NCBI GenBank assembly: GCA_902761665.1
Contig: CACWLA010000003.1
Coordinates: forward strand, 124,001 to 188,000
Direction: 5' to 3'
DNA length: 64,000 nucleotides
From: an uncultured Lachnospiraceae bacterium
GTDB lineage: Bacteria > Bacillota > Clostridia > Lachnospirales > Lachnospiraceae
Position numbers and translations under genes: made by a program
Shown here: positions 1 to 8,416 of the stretch, one piece after another
How positions within the stretch are numbered: position 1 is the first letter of the stretch
Layout: each line of letters opens with the position of its first letter
Notes under the pieces: generated by a model
What the model saw: only the letters and a program-made list of their open reading frames with translations
Told to the model about the DNA's origin: nothing
Databases searched by the model: none

Positions 1-199
1 GAAGCCGGAAAGGCCGAGTAACCGCCGGAAAACCTCCGGTAAACCGAAAAAACACTGCTTTGCAACTGCCGGTTGCGTAAGTTTACGGTCCGTTTGATAG
101 CCTGCAACGGCGAAAACCGCTATGATGGCGCCGTAAACAAAAGCGCTGCGGACTCAGCGGGATGACGCGTGACCGGCAGGAAAGCAAAGGAGATACACC
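1..199. other. Leading intergenic region
   Basis: No gene can be supported here. Positions 1-21 read as six sense codons (E A G K A E) and a TAA in frame 1, which could be the tail of a gene entering from the left, but this is too short to judge. A purine-rich ribosome-binding site (AAAGGAG, about 187-193) serves the HTH gene starting at 200. I see no convincing -35/-10 pair. Confidence 0.4.
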
Positions 200-1189
200 A
201 TGATACTTGCAGACAAAATCATCGAACTCAGAAAAAGAAACGGCTGGTCACAGGAAGAACTTGCCGAAAAGCTGGACGTGAGCCGCCAGTCCATTTCCAA
301 ATGGGAAGGCGCGCAGTCGGTCCCGGACATGAACCGCATCCTTGCGCTCTCGCAGATCTTCGGCGTGAGCACGGACGTTCTCTTAAAGGACGAACTGGAG
401 CTTGACGGGGCAGCCGGGCCCGGCCTGCAGGCGGAGGATACCGCCGCGCGGAGCGTCAGCATGGAAGAAGCTTCGGCCTACCTTGACCATAAGAACACGG
501 CGGCAAACCGCATTTCCCTCGGCGTGATGCTCTGCATCCTCTCCCCCGTGCTCCTGATCATCCTTACCGGTGCACAGGAGGCGGGACGCATCGCCCTTAC
601 GGAAAATCAGGCGGCCGGCCTCGGCCTTATCGTTCTCTTCCTCCTGATCGGCGCGGCGGTGGCGCTCTTCGTGATCAGCGGCATCCGGCACAGCCGCTTC
701 GAATATCTGGAAGAAGAAATCATTGACACGGCCTACGGCGTATCCGGCATGGCCAGAGAGCGCCGCGAAAGATACCGCTCCGTGAACGCCCGCATGCTGA
801 CCGCGGGGATCGTCCTCTGCGTGGTCGCAGCCGTCCCCATCTTCATTGCCGAACTCTTCTTTGAGGAAAATGAGATGGCGGAGATCCTGGCCGTAGGCGT
901 GCTGCTGGTCCTCGTTGCCGTCGGCGTGATGATGATCGTCCGCACCTCGATCATCTGGGGCGGCTTCAAGGCCCTGCTTGAAGAGGACGATTACAGCCGC
1001 ATCGAGAAGACGGCAGAAAAGAAGATCGCACCGATTGCGTCCGTCTACTGGGCGCTCGTTACCGCCGGCTATCTCGGCTGGAGCTTCCTCACCATGGAAT
1101 GGCACCGGACCTGGATCGTCTGGCCCATCGCCGGCGCCGCCTTCGGTATCGTCAGCGGCGTCGCAAGAATGATGCGGAGCAAAGGCTGA
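200..1189 (+). CDS. XRE-family HTH regulator with C-terminal membrane domain
   Basis: A 329-residue protein with a cro/XRE-type helix-turn-helix in residues 1-62 (WSQEELAEKLDVSRQSISKWE is the classic helix 2-3 signature), followed by an acidic linker and about six hydrophobic segments (near residues 105-125, 138-162, 199-221, 226-253, 278-300 and 305-324). Such HTH-plus-membrane proteins are common in Clostridia and are thought to couple a membrane signal to transcription; the ligand is unknown. The ATG at 200 follows AAAGGAG at good spacing. It is monocistronic, ending at a strong hairpin terminator. No target operator is visible, so its regulon cannot be named. Confidence 0.85.
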   Translation: MILADKIIELRKRNGWSQEELAEKLDVSRQSISKWEGAQSVPDMNRILALSQIFGVSTDVLLKDELELDGAAGPGLQAEDTAARSVSMEEASAYLDHKNTAANRISLGVMLCILSPVLLIILTGAQEAGRIALTENQAAGLGLIVLFLLIGAAVALFVISGIRHSRFEYLEEEIIDTAYGVSGMARERRERYRSVNARMLTAGIVLCVVAAVPIFIAELFFEENEMAEILAVGVLLVLVAVGVMMIVRTSIIWGGFKALLEEDDYSRIEKTAEKKIAPIASVYWALVTAGYLGWSFLTMEWHRTWIVWPIAGAAFGIVSGVARMMRSKG

Positions 1190-1212
1190 AACAGGCAGCA
1201 GAAGGCACAATG

Positions 1213-1245
1213 AAAAACGCGGAGGGAAAACCTCCGCGTTTTTTT
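1213..1245. terminator. Bidirectional intrinsic terminator
   Basis: A perfect 13-bp stem (AAAAACGCGGAGG, loop GAAAA, CCTCCGCGTTTTT) with T-runs on both strands. It separates the convergent HTH gene and the GtrA-family gene. Confidence 0.92.
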
Positions 1246-1267
1246 ATGTGGGCAGTTCGTTCGGAAC

Positions 1268-1741
1268 TTATTTCTTCTGCGTATCCAGGCTGTTTCCGAA
1301 GACGAAGAAGCGCTGGTAGAGGAATTCGGTAATGAGGTTCAGGATCATGTTGGCAGCGGTCGCGAGGTACTCGTTCCAGCCGAGCTGCATGGTGTAAACG
1401 TGCTCCAGCCAGGAGGAGAGAGGCGTAAAGACCAGGTAGTAGGCAGCCACCTTCAGCATGGCGACGGGGACGTTCGCGGCCGACTTGAAGGTGAACTTAC
1501 GGTTCAGGGTGAAGTTCCAGAGGACCGACAGTACGAGCGCGATCATGTAGCTCAGCCAGTAATCGAGATGCAGGGTCTCGTTCAGGAGGGCGAAGGTGCC
1601 CATCTCGATGATCCCCGCGCTGGCGGAAAATAAGACGAACTTGATGACGCGGATGACCTCCGCGTTTTTGCTTTTTGCAGCCGGAACGGTTTCCGGCCCT
1701 TCGGCGGGAACGGAGCCGGGGAAAGTGTTTTTGTTTTCCAT
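1268..1741 (-). CDS. GtrA-family membrane protein
   Basis: A 157-residue protein with a roughly 30-residue polar N-terminus and four predicted transmembrane helices; the WNFTLNRKFTF motif at the second helix is diagnostic of the GtrA/DPMS family. Relatives are proposed to flip polyprenyl-phosphate-linked sugars or to partner with glycosyltransferases. It begins only 3 bp after the stop of the 16-residue-repeat gene and is last in a four-gene minus-strand operon with the ABC exporter pair, so a link to envelope lipid or glycan export is possible. No glycosyltransferase is adjacent. Substrate unknown. Confidence 0.85.
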   Translation of the reverse strand: MENKNTFPGSVPAEGPETVPAAKSKNAEVIRVIKFVLFSASAGIIEMGTFALLNETLHLDYWLSYMIALVLSVLWNFTLNRKFTFKSAANVPVAMLKVAAYYLVFTPLSSWLEHVYTMQLGWNEYLATAANMILNLITEFLYQRFFVFGNSLDTQKK

Positions 1742-1744
1742 GAT

Positions 1745-2092
1745 TCACCCTATCGCTAAGACGGCAAGCAGTGCCATCATTTCGTCATGGTCCAGATAGC
1801 CCTCGACTTTGTACAGGATCTGGCCGGAAAAACTGAGGATCTGATCGCCGCGGAGGCGCATCAGGATCTCGGAACTGAAGTTTCGGAACAGTTCGCCGTC
1901 AAAGCGGTAGACGATCGTCCCGTAAAAATCCCGGACAAGATCCCCTTCGAGTTTGTAGAGGATGGCACCGGTAGGACGCCTGACGTAGTTCCCGTCCAAC
2001 TCGCAGACGGGCATCCCGCTGAAACTGCGGAAACGTCTGCCGTCGTATTTCAGAACGATTTCTCCGCTGAAAAGCCTGATCGTTGCTGACAT
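1745..2092 (-). CDS. Protein of six tandem 16-residue beta repeats
   Basis: A 115-residue protein that from about residue 6 is almost wholly six back-to-back 16-residue units with pattern R-x-F-x-G-x-I-V-Y-x-L-x-G-x-x-V (for example RDFYGTIVYRFDGELF), followed by a short hydrophobic tail (MMALLAVLAIG). The regular aromatic/Gly spacing and alternating hydrophobics suggest short beta strands arranged symmetrically, perhaps like the beta-flower folds described from structure prediction; that assignment is my inference. The tail could touch the membrane. RBS AAGGAG precedes the ATG. It sits 9 bp after the second ABC subunit and 3 bp before the GtrA gene, so it is co-expressed with both. Function unknown. 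Confidence 0.8.
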   Translation of the reverse strand: MSATIRLFSGEIVLKYDGRRFRSFSGMPVCELDGNYVRRPTGAILYKLEGDLVRDFYGTIVYRFDGELFRNFSSEILMRLRGDQILSFSGQILYKVEGYLDHDEMMALLAVLAIG

Positions 2093-2101
2093 GTTTACTC
2101 C

Positions 2102-3895
2102 TTACTCCGCCGCCTGCTCGAACTGCGCGTTGTAGAGCTTCGCGTAGAAGCCGCCTTGCGCCAGCAGTTCCTCGTGCGTGCCCTTCTCGATCACGTCGCC
2201 CTCGTTCATGACCAGGATGAGGTCGGCGTTTTTGATCGTGCTCAGGCGGTGCGCGATGATGAAGCAGGTACGGCCCACTGTGAGCCGCTCCATCGTATCC
2301 TGGATGATCTGCTCGGTACGGGTATCCACAGAGCTCGTGGCTTCGTCGAGGATGATCATCGGGTTTGCCTGCAGCATGGCGCGGGCGATCGTGAAGAGCT
2401 GCTTCTGGCCGGCGGAAATGGTGGTGCTTTCCGAAAGGACGGTATCAAAGCCCTGCGGGAGCGAGTGGATGAAGTGGCTGATGCCGCAGGCCTTCGCGAC
2501 CCGCTCCAGTTTCTCCTCCGTCACACCCTCGAGGTTGAAGCAGAGGTTCTCGCGGACGGTCCCTTCGAACATCCAGGTATCCTGCAGCACCATCCCGAAC
2601 ATGTCGTGGATGTCCTCGCGGCGCATGTCCTTCGTGGACACGCCGTCGATGAGGATCTGCCCTTCCTTGATCTCATAGAAACGCATGAGGAGGTTCACCA
2701 TGGTGGTCTTGCCGGCGCCGGTCGGGCCGACGATGGCGACCTTCTGGCCGGGCTTGATGTCGGCACAGAAGTCCTTGATGATGATGCGGTCCGGATGGTC
2801 CGGGTAGGCGAAGCGCACGTGGTCGAAGGTGACGGCGCCGACGGGCCGGCCTTCGCGGGCGGGCTTTTCGCTCTCGTCCGAAAGCTCTTCGTTCTCAAGG
2901 AAATCGAAGATGCGGGTCGCGGCTGCGGCTACGCTCTGCAGGGCGGTCATACTCTGCGCGATCTGCGAAAGCGGCTGCGTGAACATGCGGGTGTAGAGGA
3001 TGAAGGAAACGATCACGCCGAACTTGATCTCGCCGCGCAGCACGAGCACCGCGCCGAGCACGCAGACGGTCACGTAGGAGAGGTTCCCGATGACCATCAT
3101 GACGGGTTGCATGACGCCGGAAATGAACTGGCTCTTCCAGTTGGCGTCGTAGACCGCGTCGTTAAGTGTGCCGAAACGGTCACGGACCTGTCCCTCCGCG
3201 CGGGAGGTGCGCATGATCTCGTGACAGGTGTACATTTCCTCGATGTAGCCGTTCAGCGCGCCGAGGTTCTTCTGGCGTGCCACGAAGTGCTTCTGGCTGC
3301 GCTTCAGGAGGATCATGGTGATCGCAAAGCCGAGGAAGGTGAGCAGGATCAGGGCGCCGGCCATGCGGATCTCGATGACCAGCATCATCACAAGGCAGCC
3401 GACGAACTGGACGAGCGAGCTCAGCATGCCGGGCAGGCTGTTCGCGAGGCCCTGCTGCACCGTCGATACGTCATTCGTGATGCGGCTCAGGATATCGCCC
3501 TGCGTATTGCGGGAGAAATACACCATCGGCACGCGGTTGATCTTGGTGTCAAGGTCGCCGCGCATCTGCTTGGAGATGCGGAGGGTCGCTGCGGACATCA
3601 TGTACTGCTGCAGCATGGAGAGGGCGGCGCTGCCGAGGTAGACGGCAAGGAGGAAGAAGCCCATCCTCGCGATGGCGGCCATGTCGATGCCGGAAATGAG
3701 GCCGTCCTTCATGATGTCGGTCATGTGGCCGAGCAGGCGCGGGCCAACGACGGAAAGCACGGTCGCGCCGGCGGCGCAGACCATGGCGAAAACGATGAAC
3801 GGCAGATATTTTTTCATGTAGCGGAAGGTCTTGCCGAGGGCCGGTCCGATCTTGATGGAATGGTCAAGCGGCCGCATGTCTCTCATGGGGGGCAT
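2102..3895 (-). CDS. ABC exporter subunit B (permease-ATPase fusion)
   Basis: A 597-residue type IV (MsbA/LmrCD-like) half transporter: six transmembrane helices in residues about 30-320, then a nucleotide-binding domain with Walker A GPTGAGKTT (near 388), signature ISAGQ (near 491; the usual form is LSGGQ), Walker B IILDE with the catalytic glutamate (near 513) and switch histidine in IIAHRLSTI (near 546). The altered signature paired with an intact Walker B is what one partner of an asymmetric heterodimer shows. The gene follows subunit A, whose stop lies inside this gene's RBS (GGAGGTGA), implying tight co-translation. Likely exports a lipid, peptide or drug; substrate unknown. Confidence 0.93.
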   Translation of the reverse strand: MPPMRDMRPLDHSIKIGPALGKTFRYMKKYLPFIVFAMVCAAGATVLSVVGPRLLGHMTDIMKDGLISGIDMAAIARMGFFLLAVYLGSAALSMLQQYMMSAATLRISKQMRGDLDTKINRVPMVYFSRNTQGDILSRITNDVSTVQQGLANSLPGMLSSLVQFVGCLVMMLVIEIRMAGALILLTFLGFAITMILLKRSQKHFVARQKNLGALNGYIEEMYTCHEIMRTSRAEGQVRDRFGTLNDAVYDANWKSQFISGVMQPVMMVIGNLSYVTVCVLGAVLVLRGEIKFGVIVSFILYTRMFTQPLSQIAQSMTALQSVAAAATRIFDFLENEELSDESEKPAREGRPVGAVTFDHVRFAYPDHPDRIIIKDFCADIKPGQKVAIVGPTGAGKTTMVNLLMRFYEIKEGQILIDGVSTKDMRREDIHDMFGMVLQDTWMFEGTVRENLCFNLEGVTEEKLERVAKACGISHFIHSLPQGFDTVLSESTTISAGQKQLFTIARAMLQANPMIILDEATSSVDTRTEQIIQDTMERLTVGRTCFIIAHRLSTIKNADLILVMNEGDVIEKGTHEELLAQGGFYAKLYNAQFEQAAE

Positions 3896-3909
3896 TGTCC
3901 GTCACCTCC

Positions 3910-5661
3910 TTACATGAGCTCCGCAGCGGAGAGCTGGGAGCGGGCGATCTCCTGATAGACCCGGCAGGTCTTCATGAGTTCGCCGTGGGTGCCGAGACCC
4001 ACGCATTTGCCTTCGTCAAGGACCAGGATCTGCTCGGCGTTCCGGATGGTGCCGATGCGCTGGGCGACGATGACGCGGATCGTGTCAGCAAAATTCTTCG
4101 CAAGCGCGGCGCGGAGGTCCGCGTCGGTACGGTAGTCGAGTGCGGAGAAGGAATCGTCGAAGATGAGGACTTCAGGCGTTCTTGCGAGCGCTCTTGCGAT
4201 GGAGAGGCGCTGCTTCTGGCCGCCGGAGAGGTTCCTGCCGGCCTGCGCCAGGGTGTAATCCAGCCCGCCTTCGCTCTTGTCCACGAACTCCGCGGCCTGC
4301 GCGGTATCCACGGCGGCGCGGATCTGATCTTCGGTGAATTCACCGTTCTTCAGCCCGAAGGAGAGGTTCTCGCGGATGCTGCCGGAGAAGAGGACCGCCT
4401 TCTGGGCAATGTAGCCGAGTTTGTTGTAGAGGCCTTCGAAGGAATAATCCTGCACGTTCACACCGTCCAGCAGCACCTCGCCGCCGGTGGCGTCGTAGAA
4501 GCGGGTGATGAGGTTGACGAGGCTCGTCTTGCCGCAGCCGGTCGAGCCGATGATCGCGAGGGTCTCACCCTTTTTCACCCTGAAGGAGATATGCTGCAGG
4601 GCATCCTCCCCGGCGTCCGGATAGCGGAAGGAAACGTCTTTGAACTCCAGGGTGCCGCTGCCGTCGCCGGCCGTCTCCGTGCCGGGAACGATCCGGGTCT
4701 TCGCGTTGAAGACGGCGTTGATACGTTCTGCGGAGACCTGCGCCATCGGGTACATCATGAAGATCATGACGAGCAGGGAGAAGGAAATGACCACGTGGGT
4801 CGCATAGGACGAGAAGACCACGACGTTGCTGAAGAAGGTGATGCGCTCTGCGGTATCCGGCATGCCAGTCAGGATCGCGGCGCCGATCCAGTAGATGCAG
4901 AGGGACAGCCCGCTCATCGCGAGGCCCATCGACGGCCCCATGACCGCGAAGAGCCGCTGGTTCCGGAGCTGCAGGTCCATCATGTCGGTGTTGACCTTAT
5001 CGAATTTGTCCTCTTCGTATCTCTCGGCATTGAAGGCGTGGACCACGCCGATGCCGGAAATGTTTTCGCGGGCGACGCGGTTGATGGCGTCGGTCAGCTT
5101 CTGAATGATGCGGATGCGCGGAATGACGCGGCTGACGATCAGGAACTGCATCAGGCAGAGGGCGACCACGAAGACCATGGTGACCAGGGACAGTTCCGTG
5201 CTGCGGCCGAGGATCTTGATCACGGCCCAGACGGCCATGGTCGGTGCCTTCACGCAGAGGCCGAGGCCGGCGGAGGTGAAGTTCTGCACCTGCATGATGT
5301 CGGTGGTCGTGCGCGTGATCAGGGACGGTACGGAAAAGCCCAGCATGTTCTCCTGGTCGAAACCGGTGATATGCAGGAAGAGCTCTTCGCGGAGCGTGCG
5401 CGTATAGCCGGCTGCCGTCCGTGCGGACAGATAGCCGGAGGCAACCGTAAGCATCGCACTGATCGCAACGATCAGCAGCATCTCGAGACCGATGTTAAGG
5501 ATCGCGGAAACGTCCTCGGCGCCGGCCTGGATGAGCAGCGTCAGCGAGCTCATGTAGTCGGGCAGCTTCAGTTCGAAATAGGAACCGGCTGTCACCACGA
5601 GCATGCAGAGAACGGCGGTAATGACCTGCGGCCTCTTCATGCGCTTGATGAGAGAGATCAT
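3910..5661 (-). CDS. ABC exporter subunit A with degenerate ATPase site
   Basis: A 583-residue half transporter with six transmembrane helices and a nucleotide-binding domain: Walker A GSTGCGKTS (near 370), canonical LSGGQKQR (near 476), Walker B LIFDD in which aspartate replaces the catalytic glutamate, and AQRIGTI in which glutamine replaces the switch histidine. These substitutions are the hallmark of the degenerate site in heterodimeric exporters such as TM287/288 and LmrCD. The ATG at 5661 is chosen over an upstream in-frame ATG at 5751 because it follows GAAAGGAG and the upstream start lies beyond the promoter. First gene of the four-gene operon. Confidence 0.93.
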   Translation of the reverse strand: MISLIKRMKRPQVITAVLCMLVVTAGSYFELKLPDYMSSLTLLIQAGAEDVSAILNIGLEMLLIVAISAMLTVASGYLSARTAAGYTRTLREELFLHITGFDQENMLGFSVPSLITRTTTDIMQVQNFTSAGLGLCVKAPTMAVWAVIKILGRSTELSLVTMVFVVALCLMQFLIVSRVIPRIRIIQKLTDAINRVARENISGIGVVHAFNAERYEEDKFDKVNTDMMDLQLRNQRLFAVMGPSMGLAMSGLSLCIYWIGAAILTGMPDTAERITFFSNVVVFSSYATHVVISFSLLVMIFMMYPMAQVSAERINAVFNAKTRIVPGTETAGDGSGTLEFKDVSFRYPDAGEDALQHISFRVKKGETLAIIGSTGCGKTSLVNLITRFYDATGGEVLLDGVNVQDYSFEGLYNKLGYIAQKAVLFSGSIRENLSFGLKNGEFTEDQIRAAVDTAQAAEFVDKSEGGLDYTLAQAGRNLSGGQKQRLSIARALARTPEVLIFDDSFSALDYRTDADLRAALAKNFADTIRVIVAQRIGTIRNAEQILVLDEGKCVGLGTHGELMKTCRVYQEIARSQLSAAELM

Positions 5662-5689
5662 GGGAAGAATCTCCTTTCGTAACGTTATT

Positions 5690-5718
5690 ACTATAGAAAA
5701 AAAGGTGCGGAGCGTCAA
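5690..5718 (-). promoter_or_regulatory. Sigma-A promoter of the ABC exporter operon
   Basis: On the minus strand TTGACG, a 17-bp spacer and TATAGT lie about 30 bp before the subunit A start. Immediately downstream, 5679-5691 is a short dyad (GTAACGTTATTAC, with the self-complementary core TAACGTTA) where a repressor could bind. The operator reading is only a suggestion, as no MarR- or TetR-type gene is adjacent. Confidence 0.8.
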
Positions 5719-5738
5719 GTGAAGAAATGAGAAAGCTG

Positions 5739-5747
5739 TGTTATAAT
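5739..5747 (+). promoter_or_regulatory. Extended -10 promoter of ylmH
   Basis: TGTTATAAT is a perfect extended -10 element (TGn plus TATAAT); no good -35 is present, as often happens with extended -10 promoters. The expected transcription start (about 7 bp downstream) falls on or next to the ATG at 5754, so the ylmH message may be leaderless. Confidence 0.65.
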
Positions 5748-5753
5748 GCACTC

Positions 5754-6506
5754 ATGGAAATGATGAATGAAACGCTGCGGCACCTGAATGACCTGTACCG
5801 CCGGGCAGAAAAACAGAATTCATATGTGTACTCGGGTTTTCTCAGCCCCGCCGAGCAGGCAGCCTTCCTGGCTGCGCCGCCGCGGGGCATCGTCGCGTAT
5901 GCCTTCGAGGGCGGTGCGCCGGCTGCGGAAAGACGGATCCTCATCTTCGGGAGCGAAAACGACTTCGGTTATCCGCCCGAACCGCCGATCGCCGTGCTGG
6001 CGGTCAGGCCGGCTTCGGCGAAGTTCGCGGAAACGCTGAGCCACCGGGACTATCTGGGAGCGATCCTTGGCCTGGGCATCGAACGGGAGCTCGTCGGGGA
6101 CATCATCGTCCGGGAAAAGAGCGCGTACGTCCTCTGCCTGGAGCAGATCGCGGACTACATCTGCACGAATCTGACTGAGGTGCGGCGGACGGCGGTCCGG
6201 GTGACGGCCGAGACGGGGCCGGTCCCGGAACTTGCGCCGGTCCTAAAGGAAGAGCAGCTGAACGTCGCCTCGGAGCGGTTCGACGCAGTCGTCGCAGCTT
6301 TTTGCGGCCTTGCCCGCGGTAAGGCAGAGGAACTCTTCGCCGCCGAGCGGGTCTTCGTGAACAGCCTGCCTGAAAAGCGCGGGGACAGGCGGCTTAAGGA
6401 AGGCGACGTTTTCTCGGTCCGCGGTTTCGGCAAGGGCATCTACGGCGGCATCGCGAAGGAGACAAAAAAAGGACGGTACTACGTGACCGTTCAGCGCTAT
6501 GAATGA
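5754..6506 (+). CDS. ylmH: YlmH-family S4-domain RNA-binding protein
   Basis: A protein of about 250 residues: an N-terminal YlmH domain (residues about 1-165) and a C-terminal S4 RNA-binding domain (about 175-245, including the ERFDAVVAAF and VFVNSLPEKRGDRRLKEGD segments). Family members associate with ribosomes or tRNA and, in other Firmicutes, lie next to the division cluster; here the gene stands apart between an exporter operon and a lipoprotein. In-frame ATGs occur at 5727, 5754, 5760 and 5763. 5727 lies upstream of the -10 element, so 5754 or slightly later is preferred. No ribosome-binding site precedes it. Confidence 0.85.
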   Translation: MEMMNETLRHLNDLYRRAEKQNSYVYSGFLSPAEQAAFLAAPPRGIVAYAFEGGAPAAERRILIFGSENDFGYPPEPPIAVLAVRPASAKFAETLSHRDYLGAILGLGIERELVGDIIVREKSAYVLCLEQIADYICTNLTEVRRTAVRVTAETGPVPELAPVLKEEQLNVASERFDAVVAAFCGLARGKAEELFAAERVFVNSLPEKRGDRRLKEGDVFSVRGFGKGIYGGIAKETKKGRYYVTVQRYE

Positions 6507-6516
6507 AGGAGGAAGC

Positions 6517-7467
6517 GTGAAGAAGCGGATCGGCAAAACAAGAATATTCTGCGCGGCAGTGCTGGCGTTTCTCTGCGTCCTCGGCGCCTGCGGGAAAAGC
6601 GGACCTGCGCCGAAAAGTACGCCTGCCCAGGCAAGCTCTTCTGCGGCTGAGACCGCCGGCGGGACCACCGCTGCCGGCAGCGCGCAGAGCACGGAACAGC
6701 CTGCTGCGAGTACGGAGGCCCTTCCCGCAGACAGCGAAGCGGTCCCCGGCACCGCGGAGCCTGGGCCTGAAAGCGCGGCGCACGTTCCCGCAAGCATGGA
6801 CATCACCCTGGTCTCCCTGAACATCAAGCACGGGGCGGAAGGGCTGGAAACGATTGCCGCGGCGATCCGGGAACTGTCTCCGGACATCGTCGGCCTGCAG
6901 GAGGTGGACGTCTTCTGCGAGCGCTCCGGATACGCGGACGAGGTGACGGAGCTTGCACGGCTTGCGGGCTACCCCTACCATGCTTTCGCGCGGGCCATTC
7001 CGCTCGGCAGCGGTGAGTACGGCACGGCTCTGCTGTCGCGCTTCCCCATCGAAACCTTTGACGTCACGCCGCTTGATTCCGGCTACGGCGAACCGCGCGC
7101 CCTGGGACACGCAGTCATTGACGCCGAAGGCATAAGACTTGACGTCTTCGTCACGCACCTTTCCTTCGAGGACCGGGACGTCCGCATCGGGCAGCTGAAG
7201 ACCATCGCAGGGAGACTGAAGGAATGCAGCCGCTACATCCTTCTCGGAGACCTGAACACTTTTGTCATCGAGGATGTCGCCTATCTGAATGCCGCATACT
7301 GCGTCAACCGTCCGGAAAGGCGCTACCAGACCTTCCAGTACCGCAATTCTTCACCGGACAATATCGCGGTCAGCGAAGGCTTTACGGAACTTTCCAGCGG
7401 CGCTTCAGATGCGAAATGTTCCGACCACAAGCTCCTCTGGGCGGTCTTCCGGCTGGAAGGGGAATGA
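6517..7467 (+). CDS. Endonuclease/exonuclease/phosphatase-fold lipoprotein
   Basis: A 316-residue lipoprotein: signal peptide and lipobox LGAC near residue 24, then a linker rich in Ser, Thr, Ala and Glu (to about 90) and an EEP domain. Visible catalytic motifs are the N-x-K-H strand (SLNIKHG), LQEVD (metal-binding Glu), GTALLSRFPI, THLSFED, LLGDLN and the terminal SDHKLL histidine, so the Mg-dependent hydrolase machinery is complete. It probably cleaves a phosphodiester or phosphomonoester at the outer membrane face. Start: the GTG at 6517 is preferred because AAGGAGGA lies just upstream, inside a longer ATG-initiated frame. It follows ylmH by 10 bp and ends at a terminator. Confidence 0.87.
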   Translation: MKKRIGKTRIFCAAVLAFLCVLGACGKSGPAPKSTPAQASSSAAETAGGTTAAGSAQSTEQPAASTEALPADSEAVPGTAEPGPESAAHVPASMDITLVSLNIKHGAEGLETIAAAIRELSPDIVGLQEVDVFCERSGYADEVTELARLAGYPYHAFARAIPLGSGEYGTALLSRFPIETFDVTPLDSGYGEPRALGHAVIDAEGIRLDVFVTHLSFEDRDVRIGQLKTIAGRLKECSRYILLGDLNTFVIEDVAYLNAAYCVNRPERRYQTFQYRNSSPDNIAVSEGFTELSSGASDAKCSDHKLLWAVFRLEGE

Positions 7468-7501
7468 GGAAACAGGCGGAGCCGCGGGAAATGCCGATGC
7501 C

Positions 7502-7529
7502 AAACAACTGCTTTCCGCAGTTGTTTTTT
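7502..7529 (+). terminator. Intrinsic terminator after the EEP lipoprotein gene
   Basis: A ten-base-pair stem (AAACAACTGC / GCAGTTGTTT) with a 5-base loop followed by a T-tract. Confidence 0.88.
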
Positions 7530-7549
7530 CTTTCCGGAACGTGTACACT
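7521..7549 (+). promoter_or_regulatory. Possible promoter of the MoxR-VWA pair
   Basis: TTGTTT, 17 bp, TACACT. The -35 lies in the right arm of the preceding terminator. It is the best match in the gap, but moderate. Confidence 0.45.
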
Positions 7550-7579
7550 GATACCGTATTTTCATTACTTTACTGAGAT

Positions 7580-8416
7580 ATGAGGCATGACATGCAGGAT
7601 TTTAAGGGAAGCAGAGACTACGTCGCGTCGGATGAACTGATGCGGAGCGTGAATATCGCAGTGGCGCTGGAGAAGCCGCTGCTCATCAAGGGCGAACCGG
7701 GCACCGGCAAGACGGTCCTTGCGCAGGCAGTCGCAGACAGCCTGGGGAAGGAACTGATCATCTGGAACATCAAGTCGACGACCAAGGCGCAGGACGGCCT
7801 GTACGTTTACGATACCGTGCAGCGACTCTACGACAGCCAGTTCGGGACCGCGGGCGTGGATGATATCCGCCGCTACATCAAGCTCGGCAAACTCGGCGAG
7901 GCCTTCAGCCGCGACGAGCAGGCCGTGCTGCTGATCGACGAGATCGACAAGGCCGACCTCGAGTTTCCGAATGACCTGCTGTGGGAGCTTGACCGCATGG
8001 AGTTTTACATCCCGGAGACCGGCGATACGGTCAGGGCAAAACAGCGTCCCATCGTGATCATCACCTCGAATGCGGAAAAGGAACTGCCGGACGCCTTCCT
8101 GCGCCGCTGCATTTTCCACTACATCGCCTTCCCGGATGCCGCGACCATGGAACGCATCGTACGCGTGCATTTTGATAAACTGGACGACCGGCTCCTGCAC
8201 GAGGTGCTGGTGACCTTTTACGCGATCAGAGAGCTCCGCGGCCTCCAGAAAAAACCTTCGACGAGCGAGGTCCTGGACTGGCTGCAGGCGCTGCAGATCG
8301 GCGGCGTCGATCCCGCGAAGATCTCCAAGACCGTGCCTTTTGCCGGCGTGCTGCTCAAGAAAAATGAGGACATGGCGGTCCTCAACCAGACGCTGAGAAG
8401 CCGCGGGAGGATCTGA
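7580..8416 (+). CDS. MoxR-like AAA+ ATPase
   Basis: A 278-residue AAA+ ATPase with Walker A GEPGTGKT (near residue 38), Walker B AVLLIDEIDKAD (near 116), a sensor 1 segment IIITSNAEKELPDAF and the arginine pair FLRRC. MoxR ATPases act as chaperones that insert metals or remodel complexes together with a VWA partner, and the next gene is exactly such a protein, with overlapping stop and start (TGATG). The ATG at 7580 has no strong RBS; the ATG at 7592 is an alternative that would remove four residues. The client protein is unknown. Confidence 0.9.
   Translation: MRHDMQDFKGSRDYVASDELMRSVNIAVALEKPLLIKGEPGTGKTVLAQAVADSLGKELIIWNIKSTTKAQDGLYVYDTVQRLYDSQFGTAGVDDIRRYIKLGKLGEAFSRDEQAVLLIDEIDKADLEFPNDLLWELDRMEFYIPETGDTVRAKQRPIVIITSNAEKELPDAFLRRCIFHYIAFPDAATMERIVRVHFDKLDDRLLHEVLVTFYAIRELRGLQKKPSTSEVLDWLQALQIGGVDPAKISKTVPFAGVLLKKNEDMAVLNQTLRSRGRI

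Noticed and set aside
1..21. Possible end of an upstream gene (E A G K A E stop)
   Set aside because: Six codons cannot be distinguished from chance.
2156..3955. A 599-codon open frame on the plus strand opposite the ABC exporter subunit B (also 3895-5682)
   Set aside because: Same shadow effect; composition dominated by His, Asp, Arg and Ala, no recognisable motif.
5727..5753. Upstream ATG for ylmH at 5727
   Set aside because: It lies before the -10 element, so it would not be in the transcript, and adds residues not typical of the family.
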